From Coffea arabica (Eukaryota; Streptophyta; Magnoliopsida; Gentianales; Rubiaceae), in NCBI RefSeq assembly GCF_036785885.1, contig NC_092317.1:6202501-6266500 (forward strand): DNA of 64,000 nucleotides, in the 5' to 3' direction. This document shows, in pieces, positions 10,801 to 22,882 of this stretch; within the stretch, counting starts at the first letter, position 1, and each line of letters opens with the position of its first letter. A program made the translations under genes and the position numbers. The notes under the pieces were generated by a model that saw only the letters and a list, made by a program, of their open reading frames with translations, was not told where the DNA came from and did no database searches.

Positions 10801-13800
10801 CCTTGGGGGTAGGGTACTACGAAAGGAAATTAATCATGGATTATCAATAAGTCTAAAAGTGATTCTTCCTGGGCCAATGCCCAAGTGGTTAATGGGGACG
10901 GACTGTAAATTCGTTGGCAATATGTCTACGCTGGTTCAAATCCGCTCAGCCCAATAATTCGACCAATTTGCCAATCCATCGATCACGAGAGGATATAACC
11001 CCCTATCTTTCATAAAGACTTGATGGGGAGATCAAAAGAACAAAAATCTCTGCAAGATCCCTTTTTTCGCTGGGATTGTAGTTCAATTGGTCAAAGCACC
11101 GCACTGTCAAGGCGAAAGCTGTGGGTTTGAGAAGTGCCTCTCTAAACAATTCTCTTCATCACTTAGGCTGCACTATGATACCGACATATATAGGATTCCA
11201 ATATGAATTCATCGTCAACTTGTCTAAATTTGGAAAGATGTATCTGTCAACAAACTAAGATTAAATCTCCTGTGTTAGATACTATGTTGACTGTTGCGAT
11301 ACTGCACTCAAAACATGCAACAAGCTCTAATAACTTGTATAGCATATTCTCTGTCATCAGAATGCTATTAGCTGCATTTCCTAGCTTCTCTGAGGAAGAA
11401 AGCTGCCGGATGAGAGTACTTGCTTCTTAACTGCAATTTTGAAAAATAGAAGGCATCATCAAAGCCATTTTTCAGAAGACCTTTGCTGGATTATCTTTGG
11501 AATGGTGACTGTATTGTGCTGCCAACCTAGTGATGTACAGCATTATTTTGATCTTCAAATTCACATCTTTAAGTTTTTTTTTTTAATTCTGCCATGTATA
11601 GCATCTATTTGAATGAAAGGCCTCACATATTTACTATACTCTTATTTGTATGTTGATTATTTCTACTGGATTCAGATCAAGTTTCTCATTCTTTGGAAGA
11701 TAGATTGACATATTTTCACATTTTGATTGAATGGAATGCTTGCAGTGCCTCATGATTGATGAAGCTGATAGGATACTTGAAGCAAATTTTGAGGAAGAAA
11801 TGAGGCAAATCATTAAAATTTTGCCTAAGGTACGATTTGGTTGTAATTACGATAGTATATACAGTGCAGATATCCAATTTCAATTTCTTCCTTTGACTGC
11901 TTTTCATTGTCGATTATCCTGTGATTTGTATTTTGGTTCTGGTTTAGTTTGGAAGGTGACACAGTCTTTATTCATTTGCACCTCATATATCAGTAGTTTT
12001 GTCTTTTCATTTGTCATGAGGATTAGAGCAAATTTTCTGTGATTTTCTTGCTCCATTTTTTCCCCTTGTTTCCTATGTTTTGAGTTGCAAATTCTTTTAT
12101 ACGTTTGCTGAGTTGTCCACATGTTTTTTGCATTTTTGGATGACTTTAACTCATATTGGTGAATAATGGTCTATGTAAATGTCTTAGAAAAGACATCTTG
12201 GGTGAGTTGCCATTTGTTAACCCATACATAAATGTGTATCGAAGTTGTTCCTATATTTAGGCACATAACTAGAATTTAATTGCTGTCTCAGAGTTGCTTT
12301 AAATGTTTTGTACTGGTTGGTGCTATATTGCAGTATGACTTTTTTCTGTGAGTGCATTTAGGCATAATTGTTTTGTTATTGGCATTGTGCATTGAATTTG
12401 TACTAACGAGGCACCGCCTGATGTGCAGACGAGACAAACAGCTCTTTTTTCTGCCACCCAAACGAAAAAGGTAGGTGTTTTCTGCTCCTTTTGTTTTCTT
12501 GGTACAATATTGACTAGGAAGAGACCTGTAGTTCCTGTATTTTCATTGGACTTCATAGAGAAGTTATGCTACCATTTCAGGTTGAGGATCTTGCTCGCTT
12601 GTCATTTCAGAAAACTCCAGTCTACATCGATGTGGATGATGGACGAAGAAGGGTAACTGGGTTATATATTCCTTTGTTAGTACTTGTGGGCAATGTTGGT
12701 TTTTAGTCTTCATTTAAGATGTTGGATACTTTAGGTCACCAATGAGGGGCTGGAACAAGGGTTCTGTGTTGTCGAAAGTGCCAAGAGATTTTTACTACTG
12801 TACTCCTTTTTGAAGAAGAATCTGACGAAGAAAGTGATGGTTTTCTTCTCCACTCGTGATTCCGTTAAATTCCATTCTGCGCTTCTGAGATACATACAGA
12901 TAGACTGTCTTGATATCTATGGAAAGCAAAAGCAGGAAAAACGAACATCTAGCTTTTTGGAATTTTGCAAAGCCGAAAAAGGCATCTTGTTATGTACAGA
13001 TGTTGGTGCACGAGGTCTTGATATACCCGCTGTGGTATGTCCTCGAACTAGTTCTTTTTTATCCTCGTAAAGCATTTAGCATGAATTGGTTCTAAGGGTG
13101 TTGAATACTGAAATGTTGTTTTGATATGTCATTAGAAAATATAGATACCCTAGAACTAGATTCATCATTCCTTTCCCTTATGTTTCACAGGATTGGATCG
13201 TGCAGTATGACCCCCCTGATGAACCTAAGGTGCAGATAATTCATCCTTCTTGTAACTTTCTTGGTGTCAGAATTGCCAGCACCCAACTTTAGATGACGTG
13301 CTTATTCTCATGCTTCTTCATGTTATCCCTCTCAGGAGTATATTCACCGGGTTGGTAGGACTGCACGTGGGGAAGGTGCAAAGGGGAATGCCCTACTTTT
13401 CCTGATGCCGGAAGAGCTAAAGTTTCTTACCTATCTGAAGGTATGTTCTCCTGTTGCTAATAACTCAAAACAGGAAGTGCTATAAATGGTTAAAGAAAGT
13501 AGGAATGCTAAAGCCATCATCATACCAATAGATCATGACTTTTCACATTGGGACATGTTGAGAACCTAAGAATCTTAAGCAAGGCTGTCCATTTTGATAA
13601 ATCCTTTTTCTATACCTAAGAGAAAAATCATTGGACCTTTCTCAGACAGTTTGAGTTTCATTAGTAATTTTCTTAAGGAAGTAGAGAGATTAGATTGGGT
13701 AGAAGATGAGGGGGGATCTTTGTTGCCACAGGGTAGTTTCTTTGTGATTGTGTTATAGAAGCGAAAAGTTTCTTAGACAAGTCTCTTCAAAATCTACCAG

Positions 13801-15355
13801 TAGGTTGTGAAAGGCTGCATGGGAAGCAAATAAACTATATTAATTGGCGCTTTAGATTTTCTTCTATGCTGTAATATACTATAATTTATCTAAACGCTTT
13901 TTATGTCAATAATTTCAGGCTGCTAAGATACCTGTCAAAGAATATGAATTCAATAACAAGAAATTGGCAAATGTGCAGTCTCGCCTGGTAATTCTTCTCT
14001 GCAAGCTTTTATTTTCTTTCAGTATCTGAGTTATTATTGGATTGCAGAGTTATTTCCTTGAGCTCACCTTAATAGTAATGGGTTTGATGCAGGTAGAGCT
14101 GGTCTCTAATAACTATTATTTGAACAAGTCTGCTAAAGAGGCTTATAGATCCTATTTACTTGCCTACAACTCACATTCTATGAAAGATATTTTTAATGTT
14201 CACCAACTTGATCTTCAGGTATTTTATTCTTTTCCTGTGTTTTTACTTGCGAATTACTCTTTGGTGGAATTGTTTCTTTACATTCTCGTGTAAGTCTGCG
14301 TCTGGTGTCATTATTCGACTCATTCTCAGATAAAACATTCTGTTATTTAGGATAGCCCTTGGATTTTTTTGGCCTTGGATGACATTATGGGTTCTTAACT
14401 TCCTGTTCTGGATCAAATTAAGCTGTACCTTTCCTTTTTTTTTTTTTTTTTTGGCCTAATGAGTGCTGGGTTTATGACATTCTAGAAATTAGGCAGTACA
14501 TATGTATAGCATGTTTGAATGTTCTAATTTTAAGGGCCCGTTTGGGGTTGCGGTAGCTTATTGAAAGTACTTTCCTAGTAGACCTTTTAATAAAAGTACT
14601 TATTAACTGCTCAAGTGCTTTTAAATATATTGTTTGGTGACATAGTTCAATAAGTATTATTGTTTAAGATAATGTGTAATTTGAAAATTTTTGAAAGTGT
14701 TTTATCTCTCTATTTGGTTCATAATATAGGATAAAACGATTAAATTTGATGTTTTATTTTTTTAATCACAAAAGCTACTCTAAAAGCACCACATTTGGGT
14801 TTTTGCTAAAAGTGCTTTTAAGATCAAAAGCTCTGTTCCTAATTTTATGAGATGATGTTCACCAAACACTTTTAAAAGCACTTTTAGTACTCTTAACACC
14901 TAAAAGTGCTTTTATACCAAAACCACCGCAACCCCAAAGGGGACTTAAATCCTTCACTTTTCCTTTCTTGGTTTTCCCTTTTTCCTCTGATCTTTCAGAT
15001 GTTGGATGGAAACCAACCTCTACAATTGTAGATTTGGATGCTTTTGTCGTTGTACGTATAGATTTGGATTGCAGACTTTGTACTAGATGGATGATGCAGA
15101 ATACGATCTGGATTGTATTTTTGAGTTCTATAAGAATACTTTGATGCTGCGTCGTCAAAATCTAGTTAATCCTTTTGTCTTTTGCAGGGTGTGGCTGCTT
15201 CATTTTGTTTCTCTTCTCCTCCAAAGGTAAATTTGAATATAGACAGTAATGCTTCCAAGTTTCGGAAGAAAATGCGTACCCGAAATGGGTTTAGTGCGAG
15301 CAACCCGTACGGGAGGAAGAGTGAAGGCGATGTACGACAGTTTGTCAGATATTAA
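7889..15355 (+). CDS. DEAD-box ATP-dependent RNA helicase, Has1/DDX18 type (RH27/RH51-like)
   Basis: Twelve exons, all ending in phase 0: 7889-8314, 8921-9106, 9709-9894, 11746-11829, 12429-12470, 12581-12652, 12735-13034, 13191-13229, 13336-13440, 13919-13987, 14093-14218, 15188-15355. The sum is 600 residues. Residues 1-110 are Lys/Glu-rich and nucleolar-like. The helicase core shows the Q-motif region ([15 protein letters not shown]), motif [10 protein letters not shown] at 160-168, PTREL at 197-201, TPGR at 246-249, DEAD at 271-274, SAT at 302-304, and HRVGRTAR at 449-456. The C-terminal part ([36 protein letters not shown]) is the DDX18/Has1 extension. Known members act in the nucleolus in pre-rRNA processing for the large subunit. 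The start is the first ATG in good context, followed by the expected basic leader. Introns 3 and 11 contain foreign DNA listed separately. Confidence 0.95.
10739..10811 (+). pseudogene. trnE: Plastid-derived trnE-UUC copy
   Basis: 73 nt, full length, with anticodon loop CTTTCAAG and T-arm GATTCGACTTC. A few bases differ from the usual plastid tRNA-Glu, including in the acceptor stem and D-loop. Plastid trnE uses a plastid promoter, so nuclear function is not expected. Confidence 0.85.
10871..10953 (+). pseudogene. trnY: Plastid-derived trnY-GUA copy
   Basis: 83 nt with the anticodon region GACTGTAAATTCG and the long variable arm of tRNA-Tyr. One base appears to be missing in the T-stem/acceptor region compared with the usual 84-nt plastid gene, and several acceptor or D-arm bases are changed. 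Confidence 0.85.
11072..11131 (+). pseudogene. trnD: Truncated plastid-derived trnD-GUC copy
   Basis: Begins GGGATTGTAGTTCAATTGG and reaches the T-loop region (GTGGGTTTGAG). The remaining T-stem and acceptor 3' half are absent, so this is probably the right boundary of the plastid insertion. Confidence 0.85.
14534..14944. mobile_element. MITE, 411 bp, with terminal inverted repeats and TTAA flanks
   Basis: The ends are GGGCCCGTTTGGGGTTGCGG and the inverse of CCGCAACCCCAAAGGGGAC, an imperfect terminal inverted repeat of about 24 bp. Both sides are flanked by TTAA (14530-14533 and 14945-14948), consistent with a target-site duplication. Internally it has repeated inverted AAAAGTGCTTTT-type blocks and no coding frame. 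It lies in intron 11 of the helicase gene. The superfamily is not certain. Confidence 0.8.
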
Positions 15356-16677
15356 CAACATGTCCGACGTCTTACTACAGCAGCAGCAGCAGCCTTGGAC
15401 GCATCGCGCCAATTTTGTAGTGTCATGTTAGTTGAGTTTTTATTTGTGAGCCATAATGGTTAGTTTTGTGTTGAATACAAAGAAGTGTGTTGTTGTTCAA
15501 GGTCACATATCTTTGTGTTAAATACTTTGGTTTATTCTAATTATCTTTTCTTACAATATATTTTTAGCGCTTTTCCATTTTGGGAGGAAAAACACTTGAA
15601 ATGCTCTGTTCCATATTCCATTGAACGGTTGATTTCATCTGAAATGCACTTTGTTAATTAGGGTGCCAAATTGGTCTCATCATTCCATGCTTGTGTTTTC
15701 GTAATATCAATAATAATACATAAAAATAAAATCCAATGTATGATCTTATGCTTTACCATGTCATCATCATTATTATTGATCAATTCGATTGTACATGTCT
15801 ATATATGTTTTTTTTTTTTTTGATTAAAAGTTGAGACCATTGCATATAATCAATAGTAATTACTCAATAATATTTTAGTTCTAACTAAAATGTAATGATG
15901 TAACTTATTCTGTGATGCCAAACTATACATACATAGTAGACAAATATTAACATCACATATGTGAAGACCATGGATGGAATTGATACTTTAGACGTTTATG
16001 ATCTCAACTAAGTATGTAGAGGATGTAATTTACAATATAAAATTCTACCGCGGTAATAGTGGGATATTACTATCTATTAAGAATTAAAAAGAACAAGAGG
16101 AAAGAATTTAATCATCATATTACTGGAAGGCATAAATTAGTGCTCATGATTAACTGCGTCAAATTCTTAATTTCCTTTTGGAGTTATATAATTACTGTAA
16201 AAACACCTAGGAATGATGATCAGCATGGATAATTATGTCCAATTTCTTATCCATATGCCTATGAAATGCATGATTGCAAAGGGCGAAAAAAGAAGAAAAA
16301 ATTCTCTAAACAAAGAATAACATGTAGGCATTTGACTTTTAAGTTTATACAATATGATATCTTTTAATGATAAAGACATCTTTAGGCTTTTAACAATTTC
16401 TAAAAAGGTTAAAAGGTCATTTGTTGTACCACTATGGCACTATCTAAAGCAAAGATTCTCAGTCAGTCCACGGTGATTGGATATCATCTACCGTCGATCT
16501 GGATGACCATTCTCCACATCTACTCAGGATCATATCTTCTATAGGTATCCTTCTCGAAGTGTTCATCAAGCATGATGCAGTTGAGGTACACCAACAGTTA
16601 AAATACCCTTTGCTTTCTCGTTGAAGCACAAATAAAGAAAAGGAAAATATTAAATGGACCCCATGATTCTTGCTAAC

Positions 16678-16880
16678 TGACCGTTTTGGGGGTTCTGACC
16701 GTTGCAAACACCCAATTGAAAAATTCAAAAAAAGGCCCACCCAATTTTTATTTCTACCAGGAACACATGCAAAAGCTGACAAGTAAAATAAATTCTTATG
16801 TGGTGTGTAAAAAGTAAAAAATTAGACTGCCCCTACAGTACCCTTTTGTTGTTAACCGTTAATTTTTCTCCAATCAACGG
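16678..16880. promoter_or_regulatory. Cluster of AACGG/CCGTT cores resembling MSA elements
   Basis: Four CCGTT/AACGG cores occur within about 200 bp upstream of the kinesin: near 16680, at 16696-16706 (TGACCGTTGCA), 16853-16862 (TAACCGTTAA) and 16872-16882 (ATCAACGGCTG). The second and third are close to the MYB3R-bound mitosis-specific activator consensus. Such clusters are known from plant G2/M genes, including kinesins. The assignment is inference. Confidence 0.35.
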
Positions 16881-17079
16881 CTGTGATTTTTTCTCCAAGA
16901 ACCTGCCTAAATTACGCACAAACCTTGCATCTATCCGAGTTTTTCCCCCCCTTTGCTCACTTCAACTGTTACAGCTGCTGCTACTGCATTTTCATCCCCC
17001 CAATTTTCATAACAAGATCGGAACTTTCTTGAAATTCAAGCAGTTTCAGCACAAGGGTCATCAAGAAAATCTCAGGGGC

Positions 17080-17103
17080 ATGTTTGGATTGAAAGATTGT
17101 TAG
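17080..17103 (+). other. Upstream ORF in the kinesin leader (7 codons)
   Basis: ATG at 17080 opens a short frame encoding MFGLKDC that ends with TAG at 17101-17103, five bases before the kinesin ATG at 17109. If the leader includes this ATG it could lower translation by requiring reinitiation. Whether the transcript contains it is not shown. Confidence 0.4.
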
Positions 17104-17108
17104 CTAGA

Positions 17109-20100
17109 ATGCCAGTGTCCACAAGGTCTAAGGCTGTATTCAATCAAGTGCAGGATGACCCAAATCAAGGCCAAACAACCAGGGCAAGAAATGATCAAGA
17201 AGAATCCCAGATGGCTAATCAGATGAGGAATCCACATCATGGTCTAAAGGAGAAGATGAAAGCATTGACCCTCTTGTATGAACAGCAAAAACAAGCTTCA
17301 AATGCTCTCAAGAACCCTGCTTTAAAGCATGAGGAGCCAAGATTTTCAACTCACCCCAGCATAGACCTCCTCAGTTCTGGCAAAAGAAATGATAATGAAC
17401 CGAAGGAATCCAAAGAATCAAGGCCCATAAGTCATGTGATGAGGGAGAACGTAATGCCTAGTTCAACCGTGACTAGGAATTTTGTGATGCCACAGCCTTT
17501 AGGGGTGGAGGAGGCAAAGGAGAATGTTGCGGTGGGACATGGCGGTGATCAGATTGTGGGGCTTTCATGTCCCAGAAAGACAAATGTATCGAGTACCGTG
17601 GCCAGAAAGCTGTCAATGGGCAGCTCTGTGATGCCATTTTCAGAGCCGCCTAGAGGGTACCAAAAGGCGAATGAACAAGAAGTAGAGACGATTACCGAGA
17701 GACAAGGGAGTGTTGGTGGTGGGAATGGGAGCAGAATTCTTGTTTTTGTGAGGTTAAGGCCAATGGGGAAAAGGGAAAGAGAAGCTGGATCAAGATGTTG
17801 TGTGAGGATTGTGAATAAGAGGGATGTTTATCTGACTGAATTCGCCACTGAGAACGATTATCTCAGGCTAAAGAGGCTTAGGGGTCGTCATTTCACTTTT
17901 GATGCCTCATTTCCTGATTCCACTACTCAACAAGAAGTTTATTTTACGACGTGAGTTCGATAATACTTCCATTTTTGTTTTCATTAACTTGTTAAATGGC
18001 TTTTTTCCCCTTCTTCATGTTTGGCTGGATTTGGATTTTCAATTTTCTTGTGGACAATTTTGGAGAATACTATAGTTTGCTGGCTTTTTTTTTTGTGGCT
18101 TCCTGTGTCTTTATAGTAGGATCCACATTGAGCAAGCACTACAGTAGCCAATCTAGCAGTTACTATGTTGTGCATTTCATAAAGGTAACTTGGTTCTGAC
18201 TGAGAGTAGCAATAGTGATAGCTCTTTGAATCCCTAAGATTCTATTATTGATTTTGAGTTCTTACCTCACATCTTAAAGTCTCGTTCCTAGCTAAACTTG
18301 TTCCTTCTATTATTGGTAAAATATTCAGCTTCCAGAACTCTTATGTAGAAACATAACCAGGATAAAAAGCTAGGACTAAGTTAGATGATAGTTATAGCCA
18401 GAAGTATTCCTCACTTTACCTTCTTAAGCTTAAAAGGAAGATAGCTTAGTGAGATGGTTGATCATCTATTACTGGTAAATTTTCAGAACAGCAGAGCTAG
18501 TGGAAGCAGTTTTGCAGGGTAAAAATGGATCTGTCTTCTGCTATGGTGCCACAGGAGCTGGAAAGACATACACGATGCTAGGTACAGTAGAGAATCCAGG
18601 TGTAATGGTCTTGGCAATTAAGGATCTCTTCAACAAGATAAGGCAAAGAAGCTTTGATGGAAACCACCTTGTTCACCTGTCTTATCTTGAGGTATACAAT
18701 GAAACCGTGAGAGATTTGCTTTCTCCTGGAAGGCCTTTGGTCCTTCGAGAAGATAAAAATGTAAGTACCTAGTTAAAATCTACAAGATTTTCTGGTAATG
18801 AGTCCATTTAATATCATGCATAAGGGTTTATTATCTCTTTTTTCTTTCAAGTTAATTATGGTAATTATTGTATCCTTCATTTTATCGTCATTGAATTGGT
18901 GAAAATTACAATAGTAGTTATGTTGGTACCTTCTGTTTAAGATGGTGATTGTTTCCTTTCTGCCAAATTTTCCTCATGAGGCAGACATTTGAGTATAAAA
19001 ACATTTCCTGTAGATTGGTTCAAAATAATTAACCAACCTGAAGGTACAAATAAGCAAAAAATTTGCTGGAACTACAAATGCATAGAATCATCCTTCTTTT
19101 ATTGTGTTCTGAGTTTGTCAGCTAATTTCAAGTACTAAAATTGCTGAATTTACATCCATTTGAAATCAAGCTTGCAGCTTTTGTGTTGCCAATCATTGTG
19201 AACAGCATTTTAAAGGCTCAACAATCTAGCATATGCTTTTGTGTAATCATGTAAAACTTGCCATGAAAACATACTAGTATGCCAAATTTCTATTTAATAC
19301 ATGATTTTAGTATCCTGGTGCAAAATTCAATTACTTTCTGGAGAAATGATTTACTGCCTTTACTAAAATTCTAGGGGATCGTGGCTGCTGGGCTAACTCA
19401 ATATAGAGCATACTCCACAGATGAAGTAATTTCCTAAACTCCTTTAAATTAGTAGAAGATCAAATTTCTACTTCATCAAAGAACTACAATCAGACCGTTT
19501 TGCTGTTTAATAGGTAATGGCTTTACTCCAACAAGGGAACCAAAATCGAACAACTGAACCTACCCGTGCGAATGAAACTTCATCAAGGTCTCATGCTATT
19601 CTTCAGGTAGTTGCGTTTCTACCTTCCATTTAAATCTTATGCTTCTTCTATTTCCTGACCGTTTTCCGCAATTAATATTACACTCAGGTTATGATTGAAT
19701 ACAAAGTCAAAGATGCTGCCAATAATATTGTCAGTAGAGTTGGTAAACTTTCGCTTATTGATCTTGCCGGTTCAGAAAGAGCTCTTGCAACAGATCAGAG
19801 AACACTCAGATCACTTGAGGGTGCAAACATTAATAGATCACTTCTTGCACTAAGTAGCTGCATAAATGCCCTGGTTGAGGGAAAGAAGCATATCCCATAT
19901 CGGAATTCCAAGCTCACCCAACTGCTCAAGGATTCTCTAGGTGGAGCTTGTAATACTGTGATGATTGCAAATATCAGCCCAAGTAATCTCTCATTTGGTG
20001 AGACACAAAACACCCTTCACTGGGCTGATCGGGCTAAAGAAATTCGGACAAAGGTGTTTACTTTGATTCCTTGGTCTTTTGTCCTTTATGAATTATTTCT

Positions 20101-21527
20101 TTATATCATCTGTTAATGAAACATGAGGCTGTACCTTTTCATCAGGCCAGCTAAATGTTTTGTGTATTAGTGCACCTACCAAATGCATTGACTTTCAATT
20201 GATCAAGTATGTACTGGTTTCGTAGATTAAGCCATATTTTCTTTGTCAATGGTCTTGGCTTCTGATCAACTGCATAAATTTGTCATTATGTTTGTTACTT
20301 TGTTATTTAGATTTCCATCCTCCCGTTATTATTGTTCTTCTTTTTCTCCTGTTCAAAATAAATTGAACTTCCATTCCTGGCAGTAGGTTTTGTTAAATTT
20401 TTTTCATTTTTTCTGGGATCATGTATCTTAGTTTTGAAGAAAACTTTGAATATTCATCAAATTATTGCTAATACTTCCAGGTAGTCTACCTGATTATCAG
20501 TTGCCTCTGTTTCAAGGATCAAAATCACAGTTTTTATATTTGCAGGCTTGTGATGCCAATGAAGAAATTCAAGTACCTGATTCAGAAACAGATCAGGCCA
20601 AATTATTGCTGGAGTTGCAGAGAGAGAATAGAGATTTGCGAATGCAACTGGCTCGCCAACAACAAAAGCTACTAGCAGTCCAGGCACAGACACTGGCAGC
20701 AAGCTCTTCTCCTACACTTTCTACTGCTTCATCTCTCTTATCTCCAGCACCATCTTCTGCCCTACCACATGAGAAACGTAAACCGAGACCCTCTTTCTTG
20801 GCGGGGACTTGTTTCACTCCAGAATCTAAGAAAAAAGGAGCTGATGAAACAGTGAGATGCCTAAGGAAGACTGTCAAAGAATTGGAGGCAGAAATAGGGA
20901 GGATGAAGAAAGATCATGCTCTGGAGATAAAACAGAAGGATGATTTTATCCTGGAGCTTTCACGGAAGGGTGCAAAATTAGCAGGAGCAGGTGGGGAAGG
21001 AGTAAGAAGGATTGTCACTAGAGCAAGTCTGCGGCCAAAGAAAGCACCCGAGGGAGAGTTGAAGAGCCCAAGTCATCGTTTTACGTCTCCACAGCCTACA
21101 GCCAAAAAACGGAGTTTTTGGGACATAACAACAGCTAACAGCCCATCAGTTGCTACGTTAAATGGAAGAAAGACAAGAAGCTATATTAGTTCAGAGTGTG
21201 CAGCAGCCCCATCCATGCTTCTCCAGGTAAAGTTTGCATTCTGTTTGTTTTCCGATATTTATAGTTTGATGAATTATAATGATTGAAAGATTTCTACTTG
21301 AATTTTGATGTATTATGTTATGCTTATCTTCTTAATTGGATTGGATAACATGATGACCTAAAAATTCCCTAAACAAAACAAGTATACTTTTTAGTTTCTT
21401 TTTTCTGCAACTGATGCAGCTTGCATATCCATGTTTCTGGTCTATGTTCCTGCTTGGACCACATCTCATCAATTATATCATTCAGCCTGGTTTTGCCCGC
21501 CAAAGACCTGCAACTGTGAAGCGGTAG
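17109..21527 (+). CDS. Kinesin-8 family motor protein (KIN-8, probably KIN-8A-like)
   Basis: Seven exons: 17109-17950, 18487-18760, 19375-19425, 19514-19606, 19688-20053, 20546-21226, 21486-21527, giving 782 residues. Residues 1-208 are a low-complexity leader starting [11 protein letters not shown]. The motor domain runs about 209-542: [12 protein letters not shown]-loop GATGAGKT at 301-308, switch I NETSSRSH at 409-416, switch II DLAGSE at 445-450, and microtubule-binding [15 protein letters not shown] coiled coil follows (about 555-590 and 641-683), then a basic Ser/Pro-rich tail ending PATVKR. N-terminal motor placement and the motor sequence fit kinesin-8, plus-end-directed motors that regulate microtubule length. 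The ATG at 17109 is chosen because the frame upstream has no earlier in-frame ATG. The subfamily letter is a guess. Confidence 0.92.
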
Positions 21528-22417
21528 AAGATAAAAAATGAGAGCTTTGTGGCAGAACAAGTTACAGTGAGAGGCGAAAAGTGAAGATGAAGCAGTTGAC
21601 GATAAAGATAGAAAGCTCTGCCCGCCTTCCTTGCTAGAATTATCTGCTCAATCCGATGGTCTGACAAGGAAGCTGGAAATGCATACTGTTTTAAGTACAC
21701 GTGTGATTATGATTTTTCATCCGCTATCTCCTAAGAATAGATGATTCATGTAGATTCTTGCTTTTCTGTTGATCTTGACATGATTTCTTCAATCTACTTC
21801 ACCAACATTTATTCCTTAGGCTGATTTCTAACAGTTTGTCCTCCCCTGTTGTTTGAATTCTATTGATTCACTATTGTAGGACAGCCATTTACAATAATTT
21901 ATTGGTTATGTTTCTACTTTGCTTTTTAGCCTATCTTGTGGAAAATTTTTCCCCTTGCTTTTTCTGTCAATAAAATGAGGATCGAGTCAAGAAATTGGAG
22001 TTGATAATATAGTATTCACCGCGGTAAACTGTCCATAACTAAAACAGAATATGGGTGCCTGACCATGTCTCATGTTCTCATTGTGCATGGTTCATAACAC
22101 AAGGATCATGAGACCCTTCTCGAAATTTTTTGTGACCTGAACATGGACTTAAAATGTAAATCCAAAGGGAGTTCTGGTGGTGCTTGACCAGCTACAGGAT
22201 CGGGACTATCAGAGCTTTGAAAACATGGAACTGTGTATATAACATCATAGATTTACATTAATAAGAAAAAAAACTGATATACTTCAAGAAATAAGATGAT
22301 TAAGAAAGATTGTCGTGCAGTAACTGTACAAATATGAATAACAAAAAGAACGCAATCATTGCCATTTTCTAATTGTCTGTGTATGTACAATCACAAACTT
22401 CAGATAAGTATGATAAT
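21528..22417. other. Intergenic: kinesin 3' UTR and spacer
   Basis: Non-coding; the first few hundred bases are the likely 3' UTR. Nothing else is recognised. Confidence 0.45.
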
Positions 22418-22882
22418 TAGGTTGGGTGGACGCTCGCAAGGAACTGATGGGGCAGGGGATGAGGGAGTATACCCTTACCCCATCCCCTATCCCATCGCCC
22501 GCCTATATATATAATAAATATATATAACTATTAAAACTATTTATATAATATATTTAATATTATTAGTTATAATAATTATATTATAATTTATAGTAATAAT
22601 CATACATTTATATTAATACAAACTATTGATTAGTTATACTAATATATTTGTACTAAATTACTAATTACACTTTATTCTTTTACACTTAACTTTTCACAAT
22701 TTCACAATTCTTTTATATAGTATATTGTGTATCGGTTATGATTTAGATATTTTTTTTGGTATTTAAAATACTTAATTATTGGCCCTAAAATTTCGTTACA
22801 AGGCAAATTTTTATTAGCTCCCACGAGTGCACGAGGCGGGGTGGGGGTAACCTACTCCCGCCCTACTCTGCAGCCATTCCTA
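22418..22882. mobile_element. Probable non-autonomous DNA transposon relic (hAT-like MITE)
   Basis: About 465 bp with imperfect inverted ends: TAGGTTGGGTGG on the left and, inverted, TAGGAATGGCTGC on the right. Just inside each end is a GC-rich hairpin-forming block (GGGGCAGGGGATGAGGG / ACCCCATCCCC on the left, GGCGGGGTGGGGG / CTCCCGCCC on the right). The centre is almost pure A/T. This layout resembles a common plant MITE group with GGGGCGGGG subterminal repeats. No clear target duplication was found. Confidence 0.45.

Larger units (their letters stand above)
10739..11131 (+). other. Nuclear insertion of plastid DNA (trnE-trnY-trnD segment) in helicase intron 3
   Basis: About 390 bp matches the chloroplast trnE-UUC / trnY-GUA / trnD-GUC cluster in native order and spacing, including the trnY-trnD spacer with GACTTGATGGGGAGATCAAA. 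Base changes and a one-base loss in trnY mark it as a decaying nuclear copy. It lies wholly in the intron between exons 9709-9894 and 11746-11829. Confidence 0.92.
15356..17108. other. Intergenic: helicase 3' UTR and kinesin promoter/leader
   Basis: No gene is supported. The first few hundred bases should be the helicase 3' UTR (a CAG run near 15378-15392 is just past its stop). From about 15700 to 16450 the DNA is AT-rich and featureless. The stretch 16650-17108 is the probable kinesin promoter and 5' UTR. Confidence 0.5.

Noticed and set aside
10739-11131. Three functional nuclear tRNA genes
   Set aside because: Order, spacing and spacer sequence are plastid; one copy is truncated and one has lost a base, so they are listed as insertion-derived pseudogenes.
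20593-20877. Minus-strand frame over kinesin exon 6
   Set aside because: Antisense shadow of a coiled-coil/Ser-rich coding exon.
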